DNA of 58,733 nucleotides from the NCBI GenBank assembly GCA_030378035.1, contig JAUCGI010000013.1, forward strand, positions 1 through 58,733, written 5' to 3'. The DNA comes from Desulfobacterales bacterium HSG2 (GTDB taxonomy: Bacteria > Desulfobacterota > Desulfobacteria > Desulfobacterales > 4be13). Each line of letters begins with the position of its first letter. The first letter of the stretch is position 1. Both the position numbers and the translations under genes were made by a program. The notes under the pieces were generated by a model. That model was not told the DNA's origin, made no database searches, and saw only the letters and a program-made list of their open reading frames with translations. Positions 51,057-58,733 of this stretch are shown piece after piece.

Positions 51057-52706
51057 ATGTCTATTAAAAAAATTTTTCTGATGACTTATTCTGTCATCAT
51101 TTTGGGTATCATTACCCTCGGTATTCTCAGCTTTCTGATGAACCAGAATCAGAAATCGCTCAATGACAAACACAAAAAACGCTATCAGTCGTATATGCTT
51201 GCGGACGAACTTCGCCAAAGCTCCGATGATCTGACCCGGATGGCCAGAACGTATGTGGTGACAGGCGATTCCAAGTACGAAAAAATGTATTGGGACATTC
51301 TCGCCATACGGAACGGAGAAAAACTCCGGCCCGAACACTACGAGCGGATTTACTGGGACCTCGTACTGACTTACGGTCACAAACCGCATCCCGACGACAA
51401 GGCAGCGCCGCTGCGTCGGCTGATGGAAAATACCGGTTTCACCGAAAAAGAGTTTGGCAAGTTAAAAGAAGCCCAGAATAATTCGGATGGTCTGGTAGAG
51501 ACCGAAACGATTGCGATGAACGCCGTTAAAGGGTTGTATGATGATGGCAAGGGGAATTATGTGGTAAAGGGCGAACCGGATTCGGAAATGGCCAAGCGGA
51601 TTATGCATGATGAGCAGTATCACAAGTATAAGGCCAAAATAATGCGGCCCATTGACGAGTTTTTGGAAATGCTTGACAACCGGACGAAATCGGAGGTGGA
51701 GAGGCAGATAGAGAAAGGGAATTCGTTGCTCTTAATGATTCAGGTGACTGTTATTTCACTGATTATTATTTCCTTATGTATCGGATTCTTTGTTATGATC
51801 CGACTCGGCAAGGTTGTAAGCCTGATAAAAGAGGCCGCTGACAGGGTGGCCATTGGCAGTCAGGCGCTCAATGTCAGCGCCCGGCAAGTCTCCCAGGGCG
51901 CTGTGGATCAGTCTGCTTCTGGTGAGGAAGTTTCATCATCTATGGAGCAGATTGCGGCCAGCATCAAACAGAACGCGGATAACTCACAGGAGACAGGAAG
52001 GATTGCGTCAAAATCCGCCCAGGATGCCGGGGAAGGCGGAAAAGCGGTCGCAGACACGGTGACCGCCATGAAGAAGATCGCAGAAAGGATCCTGATTATC
52101 GAGGATATTGCCCGTCAGACAAATCTTCTGGCTTTGAACGCTGCAATTGAGGCCGCCCGCGCCGGAGATAGCGGCAGAGGTTTTGCGGTAGTGGCATCCG
52201 AGATTCGCAGACTGGCTGAACGGAGTCAGAAAGCCGCGGCCGAGATCATCAAATTGTCGTGTGAAAGCGTCGAGGTTGCGGAAAGGGCGGGCAAAATGCT
52301 GGAGCGGATTGTACCGGACATTCAAAAGACAGCGGAGTTGGTTCAGGAGATCAGCATGGCAACCAGAGAGCAGGACTCAAGCGCGGATCAGATCAACAAT
52401 GCGATTCAGCGGTTGGATGAAGTCATCCAGCAGAATTCCTCAGCCTCTGAGAAGATGGTTTCAATGTCTGAGGAACTGGCTGCTCAAGCTGAACAGCTCC
52501 GGAATACGATAGCTTCTTCGGGATCGGCATTAAAAGAGATCTCCATGCGGGCAACAAACAGCATGAGAGCAGTTAAAAAATCGGCCGGGACAGGCAGGCG
52601 TAAAATCATCGCCCCTGAAATGGAAGGCGGGGGATCCGGCTATTTTGTGGAAATGAATGAATTTAAAAGAAAAGGTAATTACGACGATGACTTTGAAAAG
52701 TATTAA
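51057..52706 (+). CDS. MCP without HAMP domain, class A
   Basis: Chemoreceptor of 549 residues, the shortest here. TM1 about 7-27; periplasmic region of about 195 residues with [20 protein letters not shown] and [10 protein letters not shown], a helical sensor type unlike the others; TM2 about 224-248. TM2 is followed almost directly by the hairpin ([20 protein letters not shown]), with no HAMP signature and no HAMP-doublet repeats. Tip [20 protein letters not shown] near 352. The basic linker ends DFEKY. AAAAGGAAAAGCC precedes the ATG. Direct coupling of TM2 to the hairpin suggests a different signal transfer mode. Confidence 0.93.
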   Translation: MSIKKIFLMTYSVIILGIITLGILSFLMNQNQKSLNDKHKKRYQSYMLADELRQSSDDLTRMARTYVVTGDSKYEKMYWDILAIRNGEKLRPEHYERIYWDLVLTYGHKPHPDDKAAPLRRLMENTGFTEKEFGKLKEAQNNSDGLVETETIAMNAVKGLYDDGKGNYVVKGEPDSEMAKRIMHDEQYHKYKAKIMRPIDEFLEMLDNRTKSEVERQIEKGNSLLLMIQVTVISLIIISLCIGFFVMIRLGKVVSLIKEAADRVAIGSQALNVSARQVSQGAVDQSASGEEVSSSMEQIAASIKQNADNSQETGRIASKSAQDAGEGGKAVADTVTAMKKIAERILIIEDIARQTNLLALNAAIEAARAGDSGRGFAVVASEIRRLAERSQKAAAEIIKLSCESVEVAERAGKMLERIVPDIQKTAELVQEISMATREQDSSADQINNAIQRLDEVIQQNSSASEKMVSMSEELAAQAEQLRNTIASSGSALKEISMRATNSMRAVKKSAGTGRRKIIAPEMEGGGSGYFVEMNEFKRKGNYDDDFEKY

Positions 52707-52770
52707 TTAAGGGTTCAGGGAAATGACGGAATTTCCAAGTCCCTTGAATTTAATGAAAGGAGTAACAATT

Positions 52771-53328
52771 ATGAATGAAACAGATGTAACAGTGGCAGCC
52801 CAGTATCTTACGTTCAAATTAGACGATGAAGTCTTTGCCATTGATGTGAGTCAGGTTCGGGAGGTACTCGACCTGACTCCCATTACGAAAGTCCCGAGAT
52901 CTCCTGATTTTATGCGGGGGGTCATCAATGTCCGGGGCAGCGTTGTTCCGGTGGTTGATCTTCGTCTGAAATTCGGTCTGTCTCAGGCGGAAGGTACGCT
53001 GGATACCCGCATTGTTGTCATGGAAGTCGCTTTGGAAGGTGAGGTGACGATCCTGGGCGCGATAGCCGATTCGGTGCATGAGGTGATCGAATTGGAGCCG
53101 GGACATATCGAGAAGCCGCCAAAGATCGGCAGCCGATGGCGCACGGAGTTCATCAGGGGAATCGGAAAACGGGATGATCAGTTCATCATTATTCTCGATA
53201 TTGACTGTATATTCTCGACAGATGAGCTGGCTATCATAGAGAGTGGCGAGGCAAAGGATATCATGGTGGAGGAACCGAACACGGAAACGGACATGGAGAC
53301 GGAGACGGAGACGGATACGGAAGATTAG
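52771..53328 (+). CDS. cheW: Chemotaxis adaptor CheW (copy 2)
   Basis: 185 residues. ATG 52771 has AAAGGAG upstream; an in-frame ATG at 52723 has none. CheW motifs QYLTFKLDDEVFAIDVSQV, ITKVPRSPDFMRGVINVRG and PVVDLRLKFGL. The last 20 or so residues are an acidic repeat-like tail (ETDMETETETDTED) encoded by GAGACGGAGACG repeats, absent from copy 1. It closes the + strand chemosensory block, 64 bases after an MCP and probably co-transcribed with it. It may serve the class A receptors, with CheA-1; that pairing is inference. Confidence 0.95.
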   Translation: MNETDVTVAAQYLTFKLDDEVFAIDVSQVREVLDLTPITKVPRSPDFMRGVINVRGSVVPVVDLRLKFGLSQAEGTLDTRIVVMEVALEGEVTILGAIADSVHEVIELEPGHIEKPPKIGSRWRTEFIRGIGKRDDQFIIILDIDCIFSTDELAIIESGEAKDIMVEEPNTETDMETETETDTED

Positions 53329-53342
53329 ACTCATCCTCTTGT

Positions 53343-53646
53343 TAGGCTCGGATTGCCAAATCTGAGCCGCCGGATTGGCATCCCCCTTGCTCGGCTCGGA
53401 TTGCCAAATCCGAGCCATCTCCCTTGTTAGGCTCGGATTGCCAAATCCGAGCCGCCGGGATTTGGCATCCCCCTTGCTCGGCTCGGATTGGCAAATCCGA
53501 GCCATCTCCCTTGTTAGGCTCGGATTGCCAAATCCGAGCGCCGGGATTTGGCATCCCCCTTGCTCGGCTCGGATTGGCAAATCCGAGCGCCGGGATTTGG
53601 CATCCCCCTTGCTCGGCTCGGATTGCCAAATCCGAGCCGCCGGGAT
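53343..53646. repeat. Tandem palindrome array GGCTCGGATTGCCAAATCCG
   Basis: Six copies of a palindrome of the form GGCTCGGATT-GCC-AAATCCGAGCC alternating with CATCTCCCTTGTTA or GCCGGGATTTGGCATCCCCC spacers. All reading frames are open through it, but the period and palindromes argue for noncoding DNA. It follows cheW-2 directly. Confidence 0.8.
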
Positions 53647-53657
53647 TTACCAATGAA

Positions 53658-53885
53658 AACTACAAGGATTTCACATAAGAAAAGGATTTGTCCCGCACAG
53701 AACGAGCTATCCTCTTCTTATGTGAAATCCCTGTAGTTGTGAGAACTACAAGGATTTCACATAAGAAAAGGATTTGTCCCGCACGGACGGGCTGTCCCTT
53801 TCTTATGTGAAATCCCTGTAGTTGTATGAACTACAAGGATTTCACATAAGAAAAGGATTTGTCCCGCACGGACGGGCTGTCCTTT
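53658..53885. repeat. Three tandem copies of the ACTACAAGG hairpin element
   Basis: Copies start at 53658, 53744 and 53829 (period 85-86 bp). The first two are complete: AACTACAAGGATTTCACATA at the left, TGTGAAATCCCTGTAGTT at the right, loop with TTTGTCCCGCACGG. The third is cut off after GGGCTGTCCTTTTC. The remaining DNA to 54004 (CCTTCGTGGTTTTTCGTGG and AT-rich sequence) holds no gene. Confidence 0.85.
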
Positions 53886-54004
53886 TCGTGTTCCTTCGTG
53901 GTTTTTCGTGGTTTAATATAAGGTGTCCCGGTTTAAGCATGTTTGTTGAAAATCGATAAGTTTTTAATTGTTAATTGGGTCAGCAGGATTCAGAACCGGG
54001 AACG

Positions 54005-55978
54005 CTACAATTCGGGAAACAGTGAGTCAATTTCAAGGGCTTTCATTTTTTCCGGCGTAGGGCCGCCTTTGTGAGAATCCCATCCCACCGTTTCAAAGAA
54101 TGTTTCCTCAAGGGCTTCCATATCAATGACAACGCCTTTGAGGGGGCCTTTGGGAAGGGGCTGCTTACCGATGGCTCTGTTGTGGATTCTGTGATCCCCG
54201 GGTGTTATCCCCTCGCGCATGTTAAAGGCTTTTCGCAGGTTCAGTATCCTTTCGCCGGTCCTGAAATATTCGTCAGCAGAAAGGTCCCAGCCAGTCACCG
54301 CATTCAGATATTCCACCAGGGGCAGAGCACTGGTCATCGCGCCGAACAGACACATTCCGCTACAGTTGATCAGTTGCATGTAAAAGGTTCCGGCTGTGTA
54401 TTGTCGGACATCCTTCTCCAGTTTTCCCCTGGCGCTTCTGATCATGCGGCGGGCTTCCGGAAATTTCTTCTTCACGCCGAAAAGCCCCGCATAAAGGTAA
54501 CTCGATATGGTATGCCGGCCCGGGGTCGGTTCGCACTGATAGGCAATGGCGTATCCGGGATCCAGCCGTGAATCGTGCATGGGAAGTTCCTGGCCCCCGG
54601 CGTGCATTGCGAACTTCTCCGAGCCTTTGCCGATTCTCTCAGCGGCCTTTTTCACACCATCTGCAAGCATATCCCCGAATCCCTCACGACGGATGATCAT
54701 TTCGGCAAGTCTGACAATCTCTTCTGATTTTCCCCAGCCCAGTTTCAATCCGCCGGTTATCTGCTCATCAATAATGCCGTTTTCAAAGCACTCGATGGCA
54801 AAAGCGATAACGCCGCCGGTGGAAATCGTGTCAATACCTGCACGGTTGCACATCTCGTTCAGTTCGATGATGGCATCCAGATCGTCGAGAAGCAGGAGAC
54901 CGCCAAAGGAACCGAGGGTTTCGTATTCGGGCTTATAACCCTGCTGGCCTTTGTATCGTCCTTTTTGAATATTGAGAATGCCCCCGCATCCGAGCGGACA
55001 ACTGTGGCAGGCATATCGCCGTTTCTGGTGTTTCAGGACACTCTCGTCGGACGTTTTGGCGGCACTGTCAGCGGAATAATCGAGATGTCCGACCCCATCC
55101 CAGTTTTTTATGGGCATGTCACCGATCATGGCCGAGTAGGTCGTAAGCCCTGATGTGCCGTATTTTTTCAGGATCTCCCGGAGCAATGAGGGGCGGGCCG
55201 GAAAAAGAATGCCGGTGTATGCGCTGAACAGCCCGATAATCTTCATCAGCTTGAGAGTTATCCGGTCGATCAGACCCGACTTTTTAAATTCTTTTAAGAA
55301 CTTCCGGTTAATTGCCCTGAGCGTATCCGGTTCCGCTATCTGCACCCTGTTTTTACCGCTCAGGACAACGGCTTTCAGATGTTTGCTTCCCATCACAGCG
55401 CCCAGGCCGGACCGCGCGGCAATTCTGGATTTGTCCGTGGCAATGCCTGAAATCAGTGAGAGTTTTTCCCCGCTCACGCCGACAGAGGCGATTTGAACCT
55501 TCATATCCTTCTCATTCTTCAATTCTTCTCTGATAAGGGCCTCTGTCTCAACAATATCCTTTCCCCATAACTTGGATGCCTCCTTTATCTCGATACGCTC
55601 ATCGGTAATGAAGACCCATACCGGCTTTTTTGATGCGCCGGTAAAGAAAATTGCGTCATATCCTGCCCGCTTCAGTGCCAGGGAAAAATGACCGCCTGCG
55701 TTCGCATCTCCCCATCCCCCGGTGAGAGGGGACTTTCCCACCACCATGAACCGGCCGGAAAAGGCTGCGCCGGAACCGGTTAAGAGTCCTGAGCAGAATC
55801 CCAGATAACTCTCCGCTGACAGCGGATCAATACCCGGCTTCTGAAGTTCTGAGATGACAGCAGCCCCAAGACCGTACCCGGAGAGATATTTTTTATAAAA
55901 AGCTTCGCCCGGTTTGACAACGCGGGTCTCTCCGTTTGTTAAATTGATTATGCAATATTTGCCGGTAAATCCTGCCAT
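54005..55978 (-). CDS. AOR-family tungsten oxidoreductase (aldehyde:ferredoxin oxidoreductase-like)
   Basis: 657 residues, typical AOR length. These enzymes carry a tungsten- or molybdenum-bispterin and a 4Fe-4S cluster and oxidise aldehydes to acids, or the reverse, with ferredoxin. Seen: N-terminal GFTGKYCIINLTNGETRVV; GKSPLTGGWGDANAGGHF pterin-binding region; cluster cysteines C324-x2-C327-x3-C331 (ACHSCPLGC) and C539/C543 (NCSGMC); EPTPGRHT. ATG 55978 is chosen (AAGGAGA upstream); the frame extends 25 codons further into the palindrome array. No ferredoxin, MoaD or cofactor gene is adjacent. Substrate cannot be fixed from sequence; class II benzoyl-CoA reductase BamB is in the same superfamily. 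Confidence 0.92.
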   Translation of the reverse strand: MAGFTGKYCIINLTNGETRVVKPGEAFYKKYLSGYGLGAAVISELQKPGIDPLSAESYLGFCSGLLTGSGAAFSGRFMVVGKSPLTGGWGDANAGGHFSLALKRAGYDAIFFTGASKKPVWVFITDERIEIKEASKLWGKDIVETEALIREELKNEKDMKVQIASVGVSGEKLSLISGIATDKSRIAARSGLGAVMGSKHLKAVVLSGKNRVQIAEPDTLRAINRKFLKEFKKSGLIDRITLKLMKIIGLFSAYTGILFPARPSLLREILKKYGTSGLTTYSAMIGDMPIKNWDGVGHLDYSADSAAKTSDESVLKHQKRRYACHSCPLGCGGILNIQKGRYKGQQGYKPEYETLGSFGGLLLLDDLDAIIELNEMCNRAGIDTISTGGVIAFAIECFENGIIDEQITGGLKLGWGKSEEIVRLAEMIIRREGFGDMLADGVKKAAERIGKGSEKFAMHAGGQELPMHDSRLDPGYAIAYQCEPTPGRHTISSYLYAGLFGVKKKFPEARRMIRSARGKLEKDVRQYTAGTFYMQLINCSGMCLFGAMTSALPLVEYLNAVTGWDLSADEYFRTGERILNLRKAFNMREGITPGDHRIHNRAIGKQPLPKGPLKGVVIDMEALEETFFETVGWDSHKGGPTPEKMKALEIDSLFPEL

Positions 55979-55989
55979 CCTTGTCTCCT

Positions 55990-57262
55990 TTATGTAAAAC
56001 AATTTTATGTAAAACAATTTTTCAAATTGTTTTTCCGACACAGTCAAAAACAAACGATTTGAAAAATCGTTTTACTTGTAGAACAATTTTTCAAATTGTT
56101 TTTCCGCCACAGTCAAAAACAAACGATTTGAAAAATCGTTTTACTTGTGGAACAATTTTTCAAATTGTTTTTCAGACACAGTCAAAAACAAACGATTTGA
56201 AAAATCGTTTTACTTGTGGAACAATTTTTCAAATTGTTTTTCCGACACAGTCAAAAACAAACGATTTGAAAAATCGTTTTACTTGTAGAACAATTTTTCA
56301 AATTGTTTTTCCGACACAGTCAAAAACAAACGATTTGAAAAATCGTTTTACTTGTGGAACAATTTTTCAAATTGTTTTTCCGCCACAGCCAAAAAACAAA
56401 CGATTTGAAAAATCGTTTTACTTGTGGAACAATTTTTCAAATTGTTTTTCAGACACAGTCAAAAACAAACGATTTGAAAAATCGTTTTACTTGTAGAACA
56501 ATTTTTCAAATTGTTTTTCCGACAGTCAAAAACAAACGATTTGAAAAATCGTTTTACTTGTGGAACAATTTTTCAAATTGTTTTGAAAAATCGTTTTACT
56601 TGTAGAACAATTTTTCAAATTGTTTTTCCGCCACAGCCAGAAAACAAACGATTTGAAAAATCGTTTTACTGCTGTAGAACAAACGATTTGAAAAATCGTT
56701 TTACTTGTAGAACAATTTTTCAAATTGTTTTTCCGACACAGTCAAAAACAAACGATTTGAAAAATCGTTTTACTTGTGGAACAATTTTTCAAATTGTTTT
56801 TCCGCTACAGCCAAAAAACAAACGATTTGAAAAATCGTTTTACTTGTAGAACAATTTTTCAAATTGTTTTTCCGACACAGTCAAAAACAAACGATTTGAA
56901 AAATCGTTTTACTTGTAGAACAATTTTTCAAATTGTTTTTCAGACACAGTCAAAAACAAACGATTTGAAAAATCGTTTTACTTGTAGAACAATTTTTGGC
57001 ATCCTTCATTTTGTCTGAAAAGTAGTTTACACTTTCAGATGAACTGAAAACCGCCTTCAGGCGGTGCAGCACCGCCTGAAGGCGGAACTACGAACTGAAA
57101 AGTGTAAACCCATAAATGAAGGATGCCCAATTTTTCAAATTGTTTTTCCGACACAGTCAAAAACAAACGATTTGAAAAATCGTTTTACTTGTGGAACAAT
57201 TTTTCAAATTGTTTTTCCGACACAGTCAAAAACAAACGATTTGAAAAATCGTTTTACTGCTG
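55990..57262. repeat. Tandem array of about 70-bp units with two palindromes each
   Basis: About sixteen units. Each has AACAATTTTTCAAATTGTTT, then CCGACACAGTCAAAAAC, then AAACGATTTGAAAAATCGTT, then TTACTTGTGG. Two units are deleted or shortened (around 56580 and 56680), and one is split by the 130-bp element at 56998. Spacer variants include CCGACACAG, CCGCCACAG and CAGACACAG. Reading frames stay open (SKTNDLKNRFTC-type repeats) but there is no start context, and the palindromic units explain the sequence. It fills the entire gap upstream of the AOR gene, ending 12 bases before its ATG. It has no unique spacers, so it is not a CRISPR. Confidence 0.9.
56998..57127. mobile_element. 130-bp inverted-repeat element inside the array
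   Basis: Ends GGCATCCTTCATTT and AAATGAAGGATGCC, inner arms GTTTACACTTTCAG / CTGAAAAGTGTAAAC, and a central palindrome CCGCCTTCAGGCGG. Flanked by a perfect 8-bp repeat CAATTTTT (56990-56997, 57128-57135), restoring one uninterrupted array unit if removed. It has no coding capacity, so it must move by a transposase encoded elsewhere. Confidence 0.88.
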
Positions 57263-57272
57263 TAGAAATTTA

Positions 57273-58130
57273 TCAGGATTTTGCTGGTGGGGAAGGTTCT
57301 GAGGGCAGTTTGGGTGAGGTGGAAAAGAATCTTACGCCTTTGTGCATCAGTATGGAGAGATGGCTGAGGAAAGCTGTCCAGAACAGGGTGGTCCCCACCA
57401 TTTCGATAAATTCTTCAAAGGATTTTCCAAAATGACGCACGGTATATTTGCGAAGTTCAAATTTCTTTCTGATCAGGGTGTGAATATTCCATTCGTGTTT
57501 CTTGTCCAATCCTTCAATAAAATCAAGGCCCACCGCTATCACAAAGCAGGTCAGAGCGAGGATGATGAATATCCTTGTCTTTTCCCAGGTCAGCTCACGC
57601 CACAGAAAAACAGCTATGAATACCCCCATGATTCCGAAAAACGGGGCAAAGACTATTTGCCAGGCATAGCTTGGGAAAATACTGAGGAGACTGGTCATCC
57701 AGGAATCGTCTCCTCTTTTGGCAATCGCTTTGAACGCGCTCCCCATACGCTCGTGTAACTCTGATCCGTCATCAATCGCCATGTAGGTAAAAAAAGCTGC
57801 GATGACACACCATCCGATCAGTTGTTTTTTCGAGGCTGACGTATGTTTGACAATCAGGGCAATCATCCAGACCGTGAGACCGACCATAAATGTCTGGGTG
57901 GTTCCGAACCATGAGGCCAGCGAGTCTTCCCGTGCGATGTTGCAAAACCGTCGGATGCCTCCGATATCTGTGAATTTGCCATAGTTGATGAATGCGTCAA
58001 GGATCACGAGAAAAATCTCGAACGCTATACAAAAGATGAACAGATTGCGTATCATCCGATGCGTATCGATTCCGATTTCGACAGTTTCATTATCTTTTTT
58101 TTTCTCTTTTTTCTCTTTCATATCATTCAC
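57273..58130 (-). CDS. Multi-pass membrane protein of unknown function
   Basis: 285 residues, family not recognised. Lys/Glu-rich N-terminus (KEKKEKKKD) then six probable membrane helices (about 30-50, 73-93, 103-121, 155-177, 188-207, 247-266). Conserved-looking polar motifs sit at or in the helices: DDGSELHERMG near 121, LDFIEGLD near 203, and FEEFIEMVG near 240; such Asp/Glu/His sets can bind metal or form a catalytic site, but this is inference. No good Shine-Dalgarno is seen for ATG 58130 or the next ATG at 58121, so the start is uncertain. A hairpin element lies just upstream. Confidence 0.75.
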   Translation of the reverse strand: MNDMKEKKEKKKDNETVEIGIDTHRMIRNLFIFCIAFEIFLVILDAFINYGKFTDIGGIRRFCNIAREDSLASWFGTTQTFMVGLTVWMIALIVKHTSASKKQLIGWCVIAAFFTYMAIDDGSELHERMGSAFKAIAKRGDDSWMTSLLSIFPSYAWQIVFAPFFGIMGVFIAVFLWRELTWEKTRIFIILALTCFVIAVGLDFIEGLDKKHEWNIHTLIRKKFELRKYTVRHFGKSFEEFIEMVGTTLFWTAFLSHLSILMHKGVRFFSTSPKLPSEPSPPAKS

Positions 58131-58138
58131 AAGGACAA

Positions 58139-58208
58139 AACTAACAAGGATTTCACAAGAAAGGATTTAGCTGGTGATATCCTCTTCTTATGTGAAATCC
58201 CTGTAGTT
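58139..58208. repeat. Dispersed hairpin element, ACTACAAGG family (last copy)
   Basis: AACTAACAAGGATTTCACAA on the left, ATCCTCTTCTTATGTGAAAT and CCCTGTAGTT on the right; loop differs (TTAGCTGGTGA). Lies immediately upstream of the membrane protein gene. Confidence 0.8.
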
Positions 58209-58214
58209 GTAATG

Positions 58215-58263
58215 AAAAAAATGCCTGAACCCGGGCTGATTTTCATCGTTCCAGGTTCAGGCA
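58215..58263 (-). terminator. Probable rho-independent terminator of the TTDDG-repeat gene
   Basis: On the - strand a 10-bp stem TGCCTGAACC/GGTTCAGGCA is followed directly by seven T residues (A-tract 58215-58221 on the + strand). It begins about 20 bases after the stop codon of the repeat protein. The 22-base loop is longer than usual. Confidence 0.6.
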
Positions 58264-58284
58264 GTTAAGGTTTACAAACCATTA

Positions 58285-58733
58285 TTAGCCGATAACGCCG
58301 TCATCCGTGGTGCCGTCATCCGTGGTGCCGTCATCAGTCGTGCCGTCATCCGTGGTGCCGTCATCAGTCGTGCCGTCATCAGTCGTGCCGTCATCCGTGG
58401 TGCCGTCATCCGTGGTGCCGTCATCCGTGGTGCCGTCATCCGTGGTGCCGTCATCCGTGGTGCCGTCATCCGTGGTGCCGTCATCCGTGGTGCCGTCATC
58501 CGTGGTGCCGTCATCGGTCGTGCCGTCATCCGTCGTGCCGTCATCCGTCGTGCCGTCATCCGTCGTGCCGTCATCCGTGGTGCCGTCATCCGTGGTGCCG
58601 TCATCAGTCGTGCCGTCATCAGTCGTGCCGTCATCCGTCGTGCCGTCATCCGTCGTGCCGTCATCCGTCGTGCCGTCATCCGTCGTGCCGTCATCCGTCG
58701 TGCCGTCATCCGTCGTGCCGTCATCCGTCGTGC
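58285..58733 (-). CDS. C-terminal end of a TTDDG-repeat protein (cut by window edge)
   Basis: On the - strand about 29 tandem 15-bp repeats encode Thr-Thr-Asp-Asp-Gly, ending G-V-I-G and TAA at 58285-58287. The start is beyond the window. Frame choice is based on substitution pattern: all repeat variants (ACC/ACG for the first Thr; ACG/ACT/ACC for the second) are synonymous in this frame, while in the only other open - strand frame (MTARR/MTAPR) they change residues. Asp- and Thr-rich tails of this kind occur in secreted or surface proteins, and could bind calcium; the function of the whole protein cannot be judged from this part. A terminator follows. Confidence 0.75.
   Translation of the reverse strand, partial: TTDDGTTDDGTTDDGTTDDGTTDDGTTDDGTTDDGTTDDGTTDDGTTDDGTTDDGTTDDGTTDDGTTDDGTTDDGTTDDGTTDDGTTDDGTTDDGTTDDGTTDDGTTDDGTTDDGTTDDGTTDDGTTDDGTTDDGTTDDGTTDDGVIG

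Noticed and set aside
55981..57018. Open frames on the + strand with SKTNDLKNRFTC-type repeats
   Set aside because: They follow the period of the palindrome array, lack Shine-Dalgarno sites and have no similarity to a known protein; openness is a by-product of the repeat.
55990..57262. CRISPR-like regular repeats near the AOR gene
   Set aside because: Units are contiguous and nearly identical; there are no unique spacers of constant length and no cas genes. Each unit holds two palindromes, so it is a tandem palindrome array.
58272..58724. - strand frame reading MTARR/MTAPR repeats
   Set aside because: Base differences among units change residues in this frame but are silent in the TTDDG frame, so TTDDG is the coding one.

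Overview
The window is almost entirely a chemosensory super-locus. It holds fourteen methyl-accepting chemotaxis protein (MCP) genes (thirteen complete, one cut by the left edge), two CheA kinases, two CheW adaptors, a single-domain CheY, a small STAS protein, a soluble response-regulator/histidine-kinase hybrid, a PotD-like periplasmic binding protein plus a decayed fragment of a second one, and an exported repeat protein. All lie on the + strand. No CheR, CheB, CheC, CheD, flagellar, pilus or gliding gene is visible, so the array's output and methylation enzymes must be encoded elsewhere. The last 5 kb differs: an aldehyde:ferredoxin oxidoreductase (AOR)-family tungstoenzyme, a six-helix membrane protein and the C-terminus of a TTDDG-repeat protein, all on the - strand.

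Gene style (AOR-family enzyme, very many MCPs, concatenated HAMP receptors, repeat-rich intergenic DNA) suggests a large-genome sulfate reducer of the Desulfobacterota, for example a Desulfonema-like filamentous or multicellular lineage. That is an inference; no rRNA or tRNA gene is present.

Layout: 1-21 kb, seven MCPs of one signalling class (A) with 4-helix or long helical sensors, some with PAS domains. 21.3-29 kb, exported repeat protein, CheA-1, a class A MCP with a doubled Cache sensor and a longer signalling hairpin, CheY and STAS. 30-44 kb, PotD-like protein and four MCPs of class B with Cache-type sensors. 44.5-48.4 kb, CheW-1, REC-kinase hybrid and CheA-2. 48.4-53.3 kb, binding-protein remnant, two class A MCPs and CheW-2. 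54-58.7 kb, the unrelated - strand genes.

The receptors share a construction kit: interchangeable sensor, 0 to 4 copies of a roughly 90-residue HAMP-doublet repeat, kinase-control hairpin, disordered linker, and a terminal x-F-E-[R/K/A]-Y pentapeptide present in all fourteen. That tail resembles the CheR tether NWETF of enterobacterial receptors.

Intergenic DNA is the second story. Nearly every gap is filled with short-phrase repeats that fold back on themselves, palindrome arrays, or small non-autonomous elements. I find five copies of one element family (ends CTGATTATAACG) flanked by 8-bp target duplications, a second family (ends CATAAGTGTAAACTTA) whose interior is a simple-phrase expansion and which made a 10-bp duplication inside the stop codon of the STAS gene, and a third 130-bp element inside a tandem palindrome array upstream of the AOR gene.
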